Assembly (NCBI GenBank): GCA_002049455.2
Contig: KV918761.1
Coordinates: 186,001 to 250,000 of the forward strand
Length of the DNA: 64,000 nt
Origin: Porphyra umbilicalis
Taxonomy: Eukaryota; Rhodophyta; Bangiophyceae; Bangiales; Bangiaceae
Reading direction: 5' to 3'
This document shows, one piece after another, positions 43,044 through 54,460 of this stretch. The translations under genes were made by a program, and so were the position numbers. The notes below the pieces were generated by a model. The model had not been told where the DNA came from. It was given only the letters and a program-made list of their open reading frames with translations, and ran no database searches. Position 1 is the stretch's first letter; each line of letters begins with the position of its first letter.

Positions 43044-46000
43044 ATGTCGACGGATGAGGACCCAGACGGTTGTCCAATGGACATGGTGGCGCGCCACTGC
43101 GGCGCCGGTCACCCCATCCAACTGCCAGACGCCTTGCACGACGCAGTTGGGGCACGGTTTGCTGACGCTCTCCGGCGGCCTGCTCCCCTGGGCGATGCTC
43201 ATGCGCGGCCACCGCATCCCAAGCGGCCGCGTCCCCCGCCGTCTCGCACGCGTCCATCGCGTGCCCGCCGCCGACCGCGCGTCAACAAGTCGTCGTCGGA
43301 CCTGTCTTCCGAGGCAGGCCCCATGAATCTGTTCGACGACAACACGGGCGAAGCTGGCGGCGCTGGTGGAGGAGAGAGTGGCGGGGGGGGGGGGCTGTGG
43401 CGGGTGACGGCAGCGGTGAGGGCGGCGGCAGGGGCCCTGATTTCGGTGTCGGAGCGGCCGCCAGGCGCGCCGCCCGGTCGGAAGAGCCGGACAACAGACC
43501 GGGCGCTTTGGCGGCAGTAGACCGCTACGCCGACCTCATGTCGGTCGAGCTCGTGGTGGTACTAAGCGGAGGACAGCGGACAGGGGGCGCCCTGTCTTCC
43601 ATCTACCGCCTGTCGGCCGTCGGCGGCGGCGCTGCCATGGTTGTGTTGGGGGGGGAGCGCGCCATTGTGACTTGGCAGACGAGGTCACGGGGCCGTCGCA
43701 TCTGCCTCTGCTCCTGTGGCGGCCGCAGCGGCGCCTAGTTGCTGGAGATGCGGGAGTGGCTATGCAAGTCCACCAACTGCTTGCACGCCCGTGCTCTCCT
43801 CAAGGCTCTCGAGTCCCTCGTTTTGCGGTACAAAGAGCCGACGCTGTACGCTCTCCTTCAGAGGCACCCGGTACTTGACAACTCGTCGACGCCGGCCACA
43901 TCGGAGAAGCAGGTTCTCTACGCAACCAAGACGCAAAAGAAGCGCGGTATCTTCGCCGGGCTCTGCGCCGGCTTGTGGTGCGCGGTGTCGGTGCGCCCGC
44001 GCGTCGGCAAGAAGTCGGCAAAGAAGGGGCACGTGATGCGCGCCGCATGCACCAGCCTGAGCTGCCACGAATACTGGCAATGCAAGCATGCCAAGGCTGT
44101 CAATGACTGGTGCGAGGAGCCCCGCCACGCGGCGGAGCTGGCAAGCGGCGTCGGCTCCCCCGCGCTGGTCCAAGACGCGGACGTGTTGCTGTCCCAGCCG
44201 TTGGGCTGGAGGCAGCGGCCGCCATTGGCTGACGGGGCCCGTGTTGCCGCACAAGCAGAGGCGGACGCGCGCTTCTTGGACGAGACGCGCTGGCGGGGGG
44301 CCCGCAACTTGCTCCCGTGCCAAGGCGAGATTGACGCGTGCGCGCGGTACGACCGCATTGCAGACCAGGCCACGGACGGCGGCATCCCGCGGCTGGAGGG
44401 CATCTTGTACGAGGCGACCTGCTTCAAGTGCGGGGCGGGCTACCAAGCGGCTTCCACCAAGTACTCGGGCGGCATCCTCCACACCCTCCGCGGTCGCGTC
44501 TCTGTGAGCATGCACCAGTGGGAGTGCGCCTGCGGGATGGTCGTATTTTTCGACGGCGCGCAACACGGGCTGTTTGCGTCTACGACGCAAACGGTGCTCA
44601 CGCGCACGCTCGTGGACGTCGTCTCGGAGATGGTGTTCTCTGGCCACAGCACGCTGTCGTCAGCATCAAGCGTGCTGTGTTTTCCATTGGAGGTGACCAA
44701 GGCGCTGCCGGCCGGCCGTAACAGCCTCTCCTGGCAAACCATTACGGCCGTCATCCACCGCTACTCGCGCACCCTCATCGTGCCGACCTCTCTGTTCCGC
44801 TGCGGGAGGTGCTACTCGTCGCCGTTGCGGCCGTGCAAGGTGGTCGTGCAGGACGGGCAGGTCATCTCTGTTATAAAGAACCAGTCGGAGCCGTTATTCA
44901 AGGTGACGACCGACCTCAGCACCACGAGGATGGACGTTGACATGGGCTGCTGCTTGCCCTCGGCGGCGGCTCGCTCCGCCGTGCGCAAGCGTACCAAGGC
45001 CGCCGCCTTTGACGAGCCCGTGCGCTTGACCAAGGAGGAGTACAAGGCGCTCTTGTCGTTGAGAATGGCCGGGCTCCTCGCCCCCGAGGACCAGACAGCT
45101 GGCAGCGTCTGTTCCCACCCGGCTATCGTCCGCTGGGCGTGCGGTGCTCTGTTTTTTTCTTTCTTTCATGTTTCGGCAATCGTTCGCCGGCCGGGAGTCG
45201 GGGCGGACGGGGGGGATAACGGCGGCAGCGAGGCCGACGTGGACGAGCCCGCCATCAACGGGGCCGCCACGGTGGAGCAGTTACGCGCCGCGGTCGCGGC
45301 GCGCCGCGGCACGATCGTCTACGAATGCCGCGCGGTGGATGCGGCTGTCGACGGCTCTGACGACGCCGCAACGACACGTGAGCGATGGGGCGTGGTGCGC
45401 CACTTCTTCCACACCTTTTTGGCGGAGCCCGTTGTCGGGGCGTTCGCGGGCCTCGACCGGCCCGCCATCAAGGACTTGGCTCAGCAGCTGATCCTGTTCC
45501 CTACCACGAGTGAGTGGCTGTCGGCGGCCACTGCTGTCGAGTCGGTGGCAATCGTGTGGCCGTTCTTACGGCTGGTGGGCAAGGCCGAGGAAGCCGACCC
45601 GCTGCTGCTGCGTGCCATCGGCGAGATGCTGCTCTTCTCGGACGGCGTCGACACACTTTGGGAGACCAAGTGGCGCTTTCTGACCTCCCCCGCCTCCCTA
45701 GCGTTTGAAGCCGACTGGAAAACCACGTTTGTCGACCGCTACAACCAGTGGGCGGCGCTGCAGCCGTCGGCAGTGATGCCGTCGCCGCTGTTGAGCACCA
45801 GCCGCTTTTCCACCAAGCGGGCGGTGGCCCAAGCGCTTGAGACGCGGACCGGCCACGTCTTTCCGGACTAGGACGCCGTGCGGCCATACATCACAGACGC
45901 GAAGACGGACAAGGTCAACGCTGACAGGGCGGCCAAGGCGGCCACCGGCCCCAACGCGCTGGAGCGCGAGCTGGACCGTGTGCTCGGAGCCGACGACTGT

Positions 46001-46924
46001 CGGCACGCCTACGTCACGTCGGAGGTCTTCATGCCCGGCGGGGAGAACTTCCTTTGCCCGTGCGGCTTGCTCGTGGGCTTTGACTTCCTGGACCAGGCGG
46101 AGAGCCCGGCCCACGCGCTGGCCACCCTCGTTCAACGCTTCCCCCTTTTGCCCAACATCGTCTTTTTTGACACGGCCTTCCAACTCGCCCGTAACGCGCA
46201 GCGCCGGCTGACATGGCGTATGAACACGTCAAGCTGCCATTGCTTTGAGGACCGGCTGCAAAATGTTGGCGACCAGCACAAGTGCTCGCGCGTCTTTGAC
46301 GCCAACAAGTACCCGTCGTTGTGCCGCAAGCACCGCTCGGCGTGCGCTGAGAGCAGGCACTCGCTCAACAAGGCGTTCAAGACGCACCTCACCCACGTGC
46401 GGCAAGACCATTTCATCGTGCAGATGAGGATCCTCGCCGCCGTGATCAACCTGCGAGTGATGATGCGCAGCAGGACGGGCAATGAGACCAACCACCGCCC
46501 CATGGCCAAGTTCTTCAACTCGTGCGTCGTCAAGAACTGCGAGCGCAAGGCGTGCCTCTGTGACATCTGGCTTGCCCGGGCGGCGGAGGTCCTAGTTGAA
46601 CCGGGCGAGGCGGGTGACGGTGGTAGTGATGGTGGAGATGATGTTGTTCGTGACGGTGGTGGAAACGATGTTAACGATGGGTTTCCTCGTTGCGACGGGG
46701 AGGGGGAGGATGTTGGGGCTGATCATGGGATGGGCGGAGATCAGGAGGGAGTGGCGGGGGTCGGCAATGCCGGACACATGGGGGCAGAGGGTGGGATTGG
46801 AGCGGAGGAGGTCCTCAATGGTCCGCAGCTGCCTCTTGGAACAGACGTGGTTAGTGCCGGTGAGAGCGAGGCAAGCGAAGCCGCTTACTTGCATTCCTCG
46901 GCATGGGAGAGTGAGAAAGAGTGA
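43044..46924 (+). pseudogene. HMGXB3-like / KDZ-associated cysteine-cluster transposase, broken
   Basis: A long transposase-like protein resembling the CxC5/CxC6 cysteine-cluster region linked to KDZ transposases and found in animal HMGXB3 proteins. ATG 43044 has a strong context (GCCGCCATG) and begins MSTDEDPDGCPMDMVARHCG, followed by a Pro/Arg-rich nuclear-signal-like region. Coding then appears to slip frame at a 12-G run (43383-43394). In the later frame are a Cys/His cluster (ACTSLSCHEYWQCKHAKAVN), ATCFKCGAGYQ, MHQWECACGMVVFFDGAQHG, LFRCGRCYSSPLRPCKVVVQ directly before DG, then GENFLCPCGLLVGFDFLDQA, IVFFDTAFQLARNAQRRLTW, and CFEDRLQNVGDQHKCSR. In-frame TAG codons lie at 43736-43738 and 45869-45871 without frame change. 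T-rich bases at 45144-45200 may be a small intron. A Gly/Asp-rich tail ends at TGA 46924. Confidence 0.65.
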
Positions 46925-48374
46925 GGAACCAATTCGCACGGAAACAGGACTAAAGAGGAACCTTGACTGCAACCGTATGGAAAGGAGCACAGATAAACGG
47001 GGGGCAGAGGCGTCGGCGGCGCGCTCTCTGCCGCTTTACACAGCAAAATACAAAAGGGAGCCGCCTGTCTTTGGGACAGCAAGCAATGACGGCGTCGGAG
47101 TGCGCCGCACGGGTGGTGGCGCGTGGAGATGGCGGCAGCGGCGGCGGCGGCAGGCACGACCAGCGCGCACGCAGCAGCCGCGACTGCTGCCGCTGCCGCC
47201 GCGACTGCTGCCCCCGCGGGACCGAGAAAACCGCGATGGAGGGGCAATTGGAGCACGGGGCACCTCCTGCCTGGGCGACTGGCAGCGGTGGTGGCTGTGT
47301 CGGCTGCGGCGGCGGCAACAGGGGTCCCCCAGCTGCCAGGGAAGGGTAGCAGTGGCCGTCAGTGCATCCCGGTCGAGAAGAGAGCTCGGACACGGTCACA
47401 GCATGCAGCTTGACCGTGTCAATAGGGGGGACGACCCTAGGCGGCGGCGGCAGCGGGGGCGGGGCGCGGGCGGCCGGGGCGGCGCGGCGGGGGCGGCGGT
47501 GCGGGCGGCGGGCGGGCGGGGGCGCGGGCGGGGGCGCGGGCGGGGGCGCTGGCGGAACGAGGTGCGCCGTCACGGGGGGGGGCGAGGGCCCCCTAATGAT
47601 CCATGGGGGGGGTGGGATGTGCGCTGGGGGGCCGTGCGCCGCCGGGGACGGCCGCTTTTCCGGCGCCAAAATGCGGCCGACCCACCGGCGGAGGACCAGC
47701 GAGGGGTGCCACGAGCAGCGTTCGTACTCATTCTCCCTGATGCAGCCGGTCGCGCTCGAGCGCGTGAGCTACGGTAGTGAGCGATGGAGTACGAGGGCCT
47801 CATTCTCAGCGGCCCGGGAGCGCAGTGGCGGTCTGTAACGCTGCCCAGGGAATCAACGTCGTTCTGCGCGACTTGCCTGTCAACCGTCACATTACGTCGA
47901 CACGTGGATGCTTGACCCCCCCCTCTGGGACGCATTCAGGTCTCCACCCTCATTGGTCGACGGCGAATGTCCATCATCGACATTCGCACCTCGTTTACGC
48001 ACTCGCGCGAGCAGCGCAGTGCACCTCGTTGCTGGATCCACCACGAGCCCTTTTTTCCCTCGCATTCCTCGTGAACGCTCGTTGAAAATGGGTGTTTCCT
48101 CGCACGCTACGAGTGTTTGCTCGTATCCCGTCCAAAAACCTCGTTCAGGCGTGTTGGCGACATGATTAGGACGTCATTACGAGCGTTATGAAGTCCGTTC
48201 AAATGCTTCCAAGTGCGACTTGATGCGCTAAACGGGTGCCTTGTTCAATACGACAGCAGAGCCGATTACGACAAGAAATACGCAAAAGGATACCCTGCTC
48301 CCACAACCCGTCGCACCAATGCTTCTGTCTGTTCTCGTGGAAGCAGCTACTGTGAGAGCTGGCGGTTACCGTGC

Positions 48375-48575
48375 GCGGCGGGCTGACGGCGGGGGCAGTC
48401 CCGCGGTGTTTGTCGAGAGGATACAGCAAGGGGGCCCTGCGGTGGTGGCGGCGGGCAGGGAGACGGCGGGGTCAGCCCCGTGGTGGTGCTAGTAGGCCGT
48501 ACACGGCGGGGGGAGCCCGGAGGTGGTGGCGGTGGGCAGGGTGACGGCGGGGGCAACCCCGAGGTGGTGCTGGGC
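48375..48575. repeat. About 80-bp tandem repeat, 2.5 copies
   Basis: The word GACGGCGGGG recurs at 48384, 48462 and 48543 (spacing 78 and 81 bp), each followed by a CCCCG[AT]GGTGGTGCT-like sequence. Confidence 0.75.
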
Positions 48576-50079
48576 AGGGTTTCGACGGTAGTTAGGTAGG
48601 ACCCTTGGACGTCGAGGTGACGAGTCCCACCCGCGTATCTCGCCGCTTTCCGCCGACGCCAAGTGGGGTGGACTGTGACGGCGACGTTGGCGGTGGTAGC
48701 AGAGGGCGAAGGGGGGGGTGTTGCATACGAGGGGAGCGAAGGGCGGGGGACAAGCGTCAAGGGCGGAAGCGGGGCGGCGGCGGGGGTACTGTGGCCGCGT
48801 GAAAGGTGGCCAGTGTCGAGGGCGGCCGCGGAGGAGGCGGCGATGCGGCGGGCAGGCGCAGCAGCGGGCAACCAGCGCCTAGTCGACGGATCCGCTGAGT
48901 GATGCGGATCGTGTCGCATCACCCCGGGATGGGGCGCGTCCGAGAGCCGCTTTTTCCGCACGGGATGCACAGTTCTTTGGCACTCCTCGAAGAACTTGGT
49001 GAAATGGGCAATGGCAATACCGCAACCATTCTCCATCGCTGTTCACTGAAGGCCAGATGTCGATCAGGTGGATGGCAATAACTATTGTCAACTCGCACGC
49101 ACGAAGAAGCTAAGTTGAAAAACCGGCACTTGCGCAGCACCTCGATGCCCCGTACGCGACTTGATACGCACGCCTCGAGAACGGTCTCCTAATGCAGCGT
49201 GCAGAATTCTTGTAACCACCTCGTTGGGAAGGAGGGAGAGCTCGTACGCACTTGTTGAGCATATGCATACGTTGGCATCCGGGCATTCACACCATGGTGC
49301 TCTACACCACAGGAGGCATTCTCAGAGACGCTTCTGATGCTTCCAAAAAGTCGGTGCAAAATGCCCGGATGTGAATGCATACATGTTTTAACGAGTTTTT
49401 GACAAGAAAAACGCTCCACAGAGGTCATTACGAGGGGTCGAGCAAGAATCGTGCGAGCAATTCGAGTGAAAAACGAACTCGTGGTGGATCCAGCAACGAG
49501 GTGGACTGCACAGGGCGCCCACAGGGTGCGTGCACGCAGGTGCGGGGGCTGAATGGGGGTGTGTGGCCCACAGTGGCCCCCGTGGCAATTACGGGCCTGC
49601 GATTATCGGCGGGCCGATTTCGGGCCCCCATTTTTGGCCTGTGCGCGCGCAAACCGGGCGCGAGCAGGGCGCCCAGAGGGTGCGTGCTCGCAGGTGCTCC
49701 GAAATGTCCTGTTTTACGTGATATCGGCATGCTCGCTGGGGCCACTTGATAGGTCCGATATTCTTGACTACGGGATCTGTGGCTGAGAGCTGTGGTCTAA
49801 CATGCGTTATTATCAGCTTCCAAGGACCGGGTTTCCGTTGCATCTGCGATCTGGACCGTATCTCGCTCGTCATATGCCCCTTGACACTGGCCCCGCCCCC
49901 TTGACATGCCGCTTCTTGGGGGGCTGCTTTGTGTCTGGGCAGGGTCGGTCGGCGTGTCTCGGGGCCGGTGTCTGTGTCTGGCACGTATCCGGCTCCCCCA
50001 TGGGCGTCTCAGGGTGGTCTGTTCTGCTGTGACCACAGCGCTCGCTGGAGGATCGTCGTCATTTGATTGGCTGAATTGG

Positions 50080-50115
50080 TTTCACATGGCAAGTTCCCAC
50101 CAATGTCATGTGAAA
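50080..50115. repeat. 36-bp imperfect palindrome, copy 2
   Basis: TTTCACATGGCA and TGTCATGTGAAA are the arms. It is the inverted counterpart of 35549-35584, with similarity extending through the loop (CACCAATGTCATGTGAAA against ATCAATGTCATGTGAAA). Confidence 0.65.
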
Positions 50116-50372
50116 CTGCGCACGGCCGATTCCTTCACGTTGAGGTTGGTCGTGACACGGCACTACGCAGATCGCTCCGTGGCACTACGTAAGTAAACAA
50201 ATGCTAGTATTGGTTAGTCAGCGAGCGTTAATATCTATAATACTGCCCTGACCTGGTCCTGAGGACCAATCAAAAGCGCGGGTGGTCTTCTCCTGAGGAC
50301 CAATCAGAAGACAGGGTAGTCCCATTCCTGAAGCCTCTGGTGAATCACTATTGAGTCAAGAAGACTCATCTA

Positions 50373-50503
50373 CAGTGCGTTCTCGTTATAAGAGAATCGT
50401 TTACAAAAGAATATGGGTCGCGAGTCTTCCATTCCAGTCCGTGTGGGCCACTTTTTCTTCATATTGAGCCGAATCAGCTGTCTCTTATAACGAGAACGCA
50501 CTG
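50373..50503. mobile_element. 130-bp MITE, copy B
   Basis: A 131-bp copy in reverse orientation to copies A and C, flanked by TA (50371-50372, 50504-50505). TIRs CAGTGCGTTCTCGTTATAAG match perfectly to their complement. Outside the TAs a 20-bp direct repeat (TTGAGTCARGAARACTCATC at 50351-50370 and 50506-50525) brackets the element. Confidence 0.92.
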
Positions 50504-50525
50504 TATTGAGTCAGGAAAACTCATC

Positions 50526-51015
50526 GATGAGTCGCTGTGGCCTGGGCATTGAGTGATGGGGCCTCACTATCCAGGCGAATATTTCCCGTAGGGCTGGGCT
50601 CCGCGCGACGGGCGGGGCTGCCCGCCTCCAGCTGGGGGCCTGGACCTGACCGCGCCCACCAGGCCAGGTGGGCGGAGTCGTGTCCAGCCACGGCAACGCG
50701 GGGTGGCGCCGCGCGTGGCGCCGCGTGCGGATGTGACGGCTTGCGCCCTGCACGCGCGGGAGCCGGCATCCATGTCACCACCATAGTAGCCGAATGCGCA
50801 TTGTGGGCGAAAGGCAGCCTCCACATCGGTCGGCCCGCAAGTAGCTGGGGATAGGCACACAGCGAGTGACAGAAGACAAATGAGCCTAAAGAGTTGGGGC
50901 ACGCGATGACGCAACAAGGAAAAAAAAAAAGCTCTTCCCAAAAACCATGCAGTCACACCCACGATGCAGGCCAATCACACCATCGAGGTGGACACGAAGC
51001 GCAGGGTATCACCTG
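50526..51015. other. Intergenic, 3' flank of transporter gene
   Basis: No gene supported. GC-rich, with a TCCAGCTGGGGGCCTGG-type word at 50626 and an A-run at 50920-50929. Confidence 0.5.
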
Positions 51016-52140
51016 TTAAGCTTGGGCAGGGGCAGGGGCCGGAGCAGCGGGCTTGGCTGCCTTGTTGGATGCCTTGGCGTACGACTTGTAGAAGAGGCTG
51101 CCAAACACTAGCACCGCCCCAGCCCACTGCATCAAGGACATGTGGTGAGCAAACACCACGTTGGAAATGAGGACAGACAGGAACTGCCGGATGGTCATGA
51201 TGGTCGCGAGCAACAGCGCGCCGAACTCCTTAATGGTGTACGTGATGAAGAACTGGCCCGTCACAGCCGAGACGGAGAGGACACTCATGTCGGCAGAAAC
51301 GGCGGGGAACTTGGTGACAAACTCCAGCGACTCCCACAGCTTGCCCGACGAAACGAGGAAGAACAGGGCCGCAATGGAGGAGCAGCCATTGACGTACATC
51401 ATCTGCTCGTAGATGGACATGCTGTATCCAGCAAAAAGTTTCTCCTGGAAGGTCGACGTGAAGCCGTCAAACGCCAGGTAGCCGAGCATGAGGGCCAGGC
51501 CCCACCACGAGTCGGAGGCGGCCGCGTGCTTGGCCTTGATAGAGCCCGAGGTCAAAAAGATGGTGCAGCCAATGGCGACTAACACCCCCACCGCGTACTC
51601 GACCACAGAGTACTTCTTTCCTGACATGGCCGTGCCCCACACCATGACGGGGATCATCTTGGCACACTTGGCCAGCGTCTGGGTCGGGAAGGTCACCCAC
51701 TTGAGCGCCTCGTACTGGCAGCTCGTGGCGATGACATTGGAGAAGGAAATCATCATGTACTTGTAGATGGGGGCCTTAGCCCGGAGCTCACCCGAGCCGC
51801 GGTACAGCAGCATGCAGCCCGCAAGGAAAGCGGCGACCAGACGGTTGGCCAACACCAGCACAAGGGTCGTCTTAAACAGCTCCCCTCCCTCTGTCGCGCC
51901 TGGCAGGAAGTACGGCTTGGTCATGATGCGCTCTTGCAGCAGCGCGTAGATCATGAGCGAGCCCATGATGCCAAAGACACACACCAACACGCGCCAGGGA
52001 GGCAGGTAGCGGAGAAAACTCGGCGCTGGCGGAGCGACCGCCTCGACCGTGGCAGCCTCCATCTCGGCGGGGCTGGCATTGCCGGCCGTAACGACCGCCG
52101 CCCCGCCAGCACCCCCCGGTGCAGGCGTACCGGCTTGCAT
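51016..52140 (-). CDS. Golgi PAPS/nucleotide-sugar transporter, SLC35B2/B3-like
   Basis: A 374-residue member of the SLC35B drug/metabolite transporter family. Its closest resemblance is to adenosine 3'-phospho-5'-phosphosulfate (PAPS) transporters, which carry the sulfate donor from cytosol into the Golgi lumen. Recognisable blocks: LLQERIMTKPYF near residue 67, FSNVIATSCQYEALKWVTFP, TQTLAKCAKMIPVMVWG, GYLAFDGFTSTFQEKLFAGY, and the C-terminal FFITYTIKEFGALLLATIMT followed by MTIRQFLSVLISNVVF. About nine or ten hydrophobic spans are visible after a non-hydrophobic Ala/Pro-rich N-terminus of about 40 residues. The tail is Ala/Pro-rich (AAKPAAPAPAPAQA), without a KKxx signal. Start ATG 52140, stop TAA 51016. 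Single exon, no lesion. PAPS versus UDP-sugar specificity cannot be fixed from sequence alone, but the blocks favour PAPS. Confidence 0.92.
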   Translation of the reverse strand: MQAGTPAPGGAGGAAVVTAGNASPAEMEAATVEAVAPPAPSFLRYLPPWRVLVCVFGIMGSLMIYALLQERIMTKPYFLPGATEGGELFKTTLVLVLANRLVAAFLAGCMLLYRGSGELRAKAPIYKYMMISFSNVIATSCQYEALKWVTFPTQTLAKCAKMIPVMVWGTAMSGKKYSVVEYAVGVLVAIGCTIFLTSGSIKAKHAAASDSWWGLALMLGYLAFDGFTSTFQEKLFAGYSMSIYEQMMYVNGCSSIAALFFLVSSGKLWESLEFVTKFPAVSADMSVLSVSAVTGQFFITYTIKEFGALLLATIMTIRQFLSVLISNVVFAHHMSLMQWAGAVLVFGSLFYKSYAKASNKAAKPAAPAPAPAQA

Positions 52141-52601
52141 CGTGCCCCGAGCGGCGACACACCTGCGGGGGGGGAGGGCGGGCGGGTGGCGTGGACGGGC
52201 CGGGGCGGCGGGAAGTGTAGCGGCAGGCTGCCGCGCGACCGACGTTCCGAGTCGGTGGCGGTGGCGGGAGGCCGTCCAGGGGAAGCAGTCGGGCGTCCTG
52301 GCAGCGGAGACGACGACGTCTTAGTTGACGGGATGACACCTCTGGCTCCCGCGAACCGTGGCGCGCCGGCGCGATAAGGGGGCGGGGGTCAGAACGGTTG
52401 GCGGCAAAGAGTCCGCAGCGCTCGTCCAGGCGACGGCAAGGGGCACGTCAGCGCAAGGCTGCCCACGCTGGCCAGAGCACGCACCACAGCGCCTGTGCAA
52501 CAGACTCTCTGGCCGGTCTCAGCATCCCCGATGTCAGCCGTGCTTCTTGGGCCAACGAAATACAGTATTTAGTTCAAGGAAAGTGCTTGAGGAAAGGGGT
52601 A
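52141..52601. other. 5' flank of transporter gene
   Basis: GC-rich upstream region, presumably including the promoter and leader of the minus-strand transporter. No gene supported. Confidence 0.5.
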
Positions 52602-52959
52602 CAGTGCATTCTCGTTATAACGTCCACCCTGATTTACATACTGCGGGCGCGTTCGCGAAGATACCCTGGCCTTGAATTTCTAAACGAAAGGCAGTAAGTG
52701 TGTCCAGGTAATGCAAAGAAATGTCCAGCCAACGGCACAACGTGCGAGTGGCCTCTGTTTTTCTTTCTCTATGCATACTGTGGCTTGGCTCTTTTCGCCG
52801 TCTTTGCCCCGTGAACGACGTCCTAAGCGTCCATCACGGCGGAACAATGCTCGTCGTCACTCGGGTGGCCACCCCCAGCCCCCCTCCGAGGCAATCAGAC
52901 TGCCGGAGGACACGCTGCGGGCGTGTACTTCGGCCGCCCCCACCCCACTTAAAATCGGC

Positions 52960-53044
52960 GGCTGACCGGCGGCAGCGTCGCCCGTGGCGGCCGCCGCCAC
53001 GAGACGTGAGCGCCGCCGCCGCCACCTCCGCTGCCGCCGCCGCC

Positions 53045-53077
<33 letters not shown>

Positions 53078-53110
53078 GCCGCCGCCGCCGCCGCCACCAC
53101 CGACGCGTCC
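52960..53110. repeat. GCC/GCT microsatellite
   Basis: Dense (GCC)n with CTG interruptions, clearest at 53028-53096. Frames over it give poly-Ala or poly-Arg and are not called as genes. Confidence 0.85.
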
Positions 53111-53587
53111 CCGAGTTGCGCTACGCTGTGGGGCGGCGAGGGTGGCGAGTGCGTGCGCGGCGGCGCGGGTGGGGGTGGTGGTGTGCGGCGGCTGCAAGGG
53201 GTTGCGGCGGCCACCACGCCAGCGACGCGCGGCAGCGCCGTGCGGCGGCGACGCGACGGTTAGCGGAGGCGGCGGCTGAGACGGCGGCCGGCTGGACCGC
53301 CAGTTGGCGCGGCAGCGCGCGCACACGAGCGATCGGCGCGGCGCGACCGCGACGTCATCGTCGTGCCGCTGCTGTGGCACCGGGGAGTGGCAAGCAGAGG
53401 CCACCCCGTCCTTGCCGCCACCTCCGCGGCGCAGCCGCCGCGTCACCGCCGACGCACTGCCGCCGACGCTACCGACGCCGGACTGGCCGTCGCGACATCA
53501 CCCCGCGCCCTCGGCCCCCCCTTGACGGAGGGGGCGCTCCGCAGGTTGCCCAGTCCGCCTCGGCAACAACCAGCGTACAGCCCAGTC

Positions 53588-54460
53588 CCCCCCCCCCCCC
53601 TCCCCACACGCTCCCAGCACCACCTTCGTCCTCATCAATCAGCTCACGAACTGTACCTTGGCAACCACCATGTCCACCACTGCCCCGCCCCCGCTCCCCC
53701 ACCCAGCGCCCCACGTCTGCGACCATGAGACCCAGTCTGAAAGCCCTGGCAACTGCCCGCTCGACCGAGAGACTAAACTGGGCGGCTCCGCGTCAGAATC
53801 ACTTTCGCGCTTGCCGCGACCGCTCGGCCCGCACCGTTCAAATTCAAACGACCTCCCACGAACGATCCCCTCTCCAGCACCCCACCTTGCCCATGCACCA
53901 AGTATCCGAAACTTACGACCCCAGACCCGCTCCACGACGGAGTAAACGCACCACCCCCCCTCACGGGTGTTTCCAACCGGAAACTGAGGCTACAACCACG
54001 CCCGCGCTCCGTGCCGGCGCGTCAGCGACAACGTCAACAACGACACATAGTGACAGCCAGTTGCCGCACCCCCCCCCTCCCCACCCTCTCCCAACACCAC
54101 CTCCGCCCCCATCAACCCGCAGTCAAACCGTACAGCGACAGCGGTCTTGCATCCCCCCCCGTCACCACGCCTGCAGCAGTGCGTCGCCATACCCCCATAA
54201 GAGCACGGCCACCCAAGCATCCGCTCCGCGTTAAAATCACTCCCCCGCGACCGCCGCGACCGCTCCACCCTCTCTGTTTTCAAAATCAAACGAGCCCCTT
54301 CACCGACCCCCCTCCCCAGCACCCCCACCGTCCCCATGTACCAAGTAACCGAAACTTACGACCACGGACCCGCCCCACGACGGCGTAAACGCACCACCCC
54401 CCCTCACGGGTGTTTCCAACCGGAAACTGAGGCGACAACCGCGTCCGCGCTCCGTGCCGG
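53588..54460. repeat. Diverged tandem duplication of about 450 bp
   Basis: Two copies (about 53588-54015 and 54066-54460) share ordered blocks: a C run, CTCCCAACACCACCT-like sequence, CCGAAACTTACGACC, CGTAAACGCACCACC and CACGGGTGTTTCCAACCGG. A third, shorter relative lies at about 59390-59490. The 416-residue frame across the region is repeat-driven. Confidence 0.75.

Larger units (their letters stand above)
46925..50372. other. G-rich and repeat-bearing, no gene supported
   Basis: Bases 47100-47640 are very G-rich on the + strand, including three tandem GGGCGGGGGCGC-type units at about 47512-47552 that could form G-quadruplexes. Bases 48370-48575 hold a tandem repeat. Bases 48900-50250 are lower-GC with short frames only. 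A 33-bp-spaced duplication of TCCTGAGGACCAATCA lies at 50258 and 50291. Confidence 0.5.

Noticed and set aside
39..46924. Reassigned stop codons (TAG/TAA/TGA as sense)
   Set aside because: Sec23, the SpoU enzyme and the SLC35B transporter end at TAG, TGA and TAA exactly where the family C-termini end, so all three are normal stops.
52984..54234. 416-residue + strand ORF
   Set aside because: Runs through a GCC microsatellite and a diverged tandem duplication; Arg/Pro/Thr-rich with no domain.
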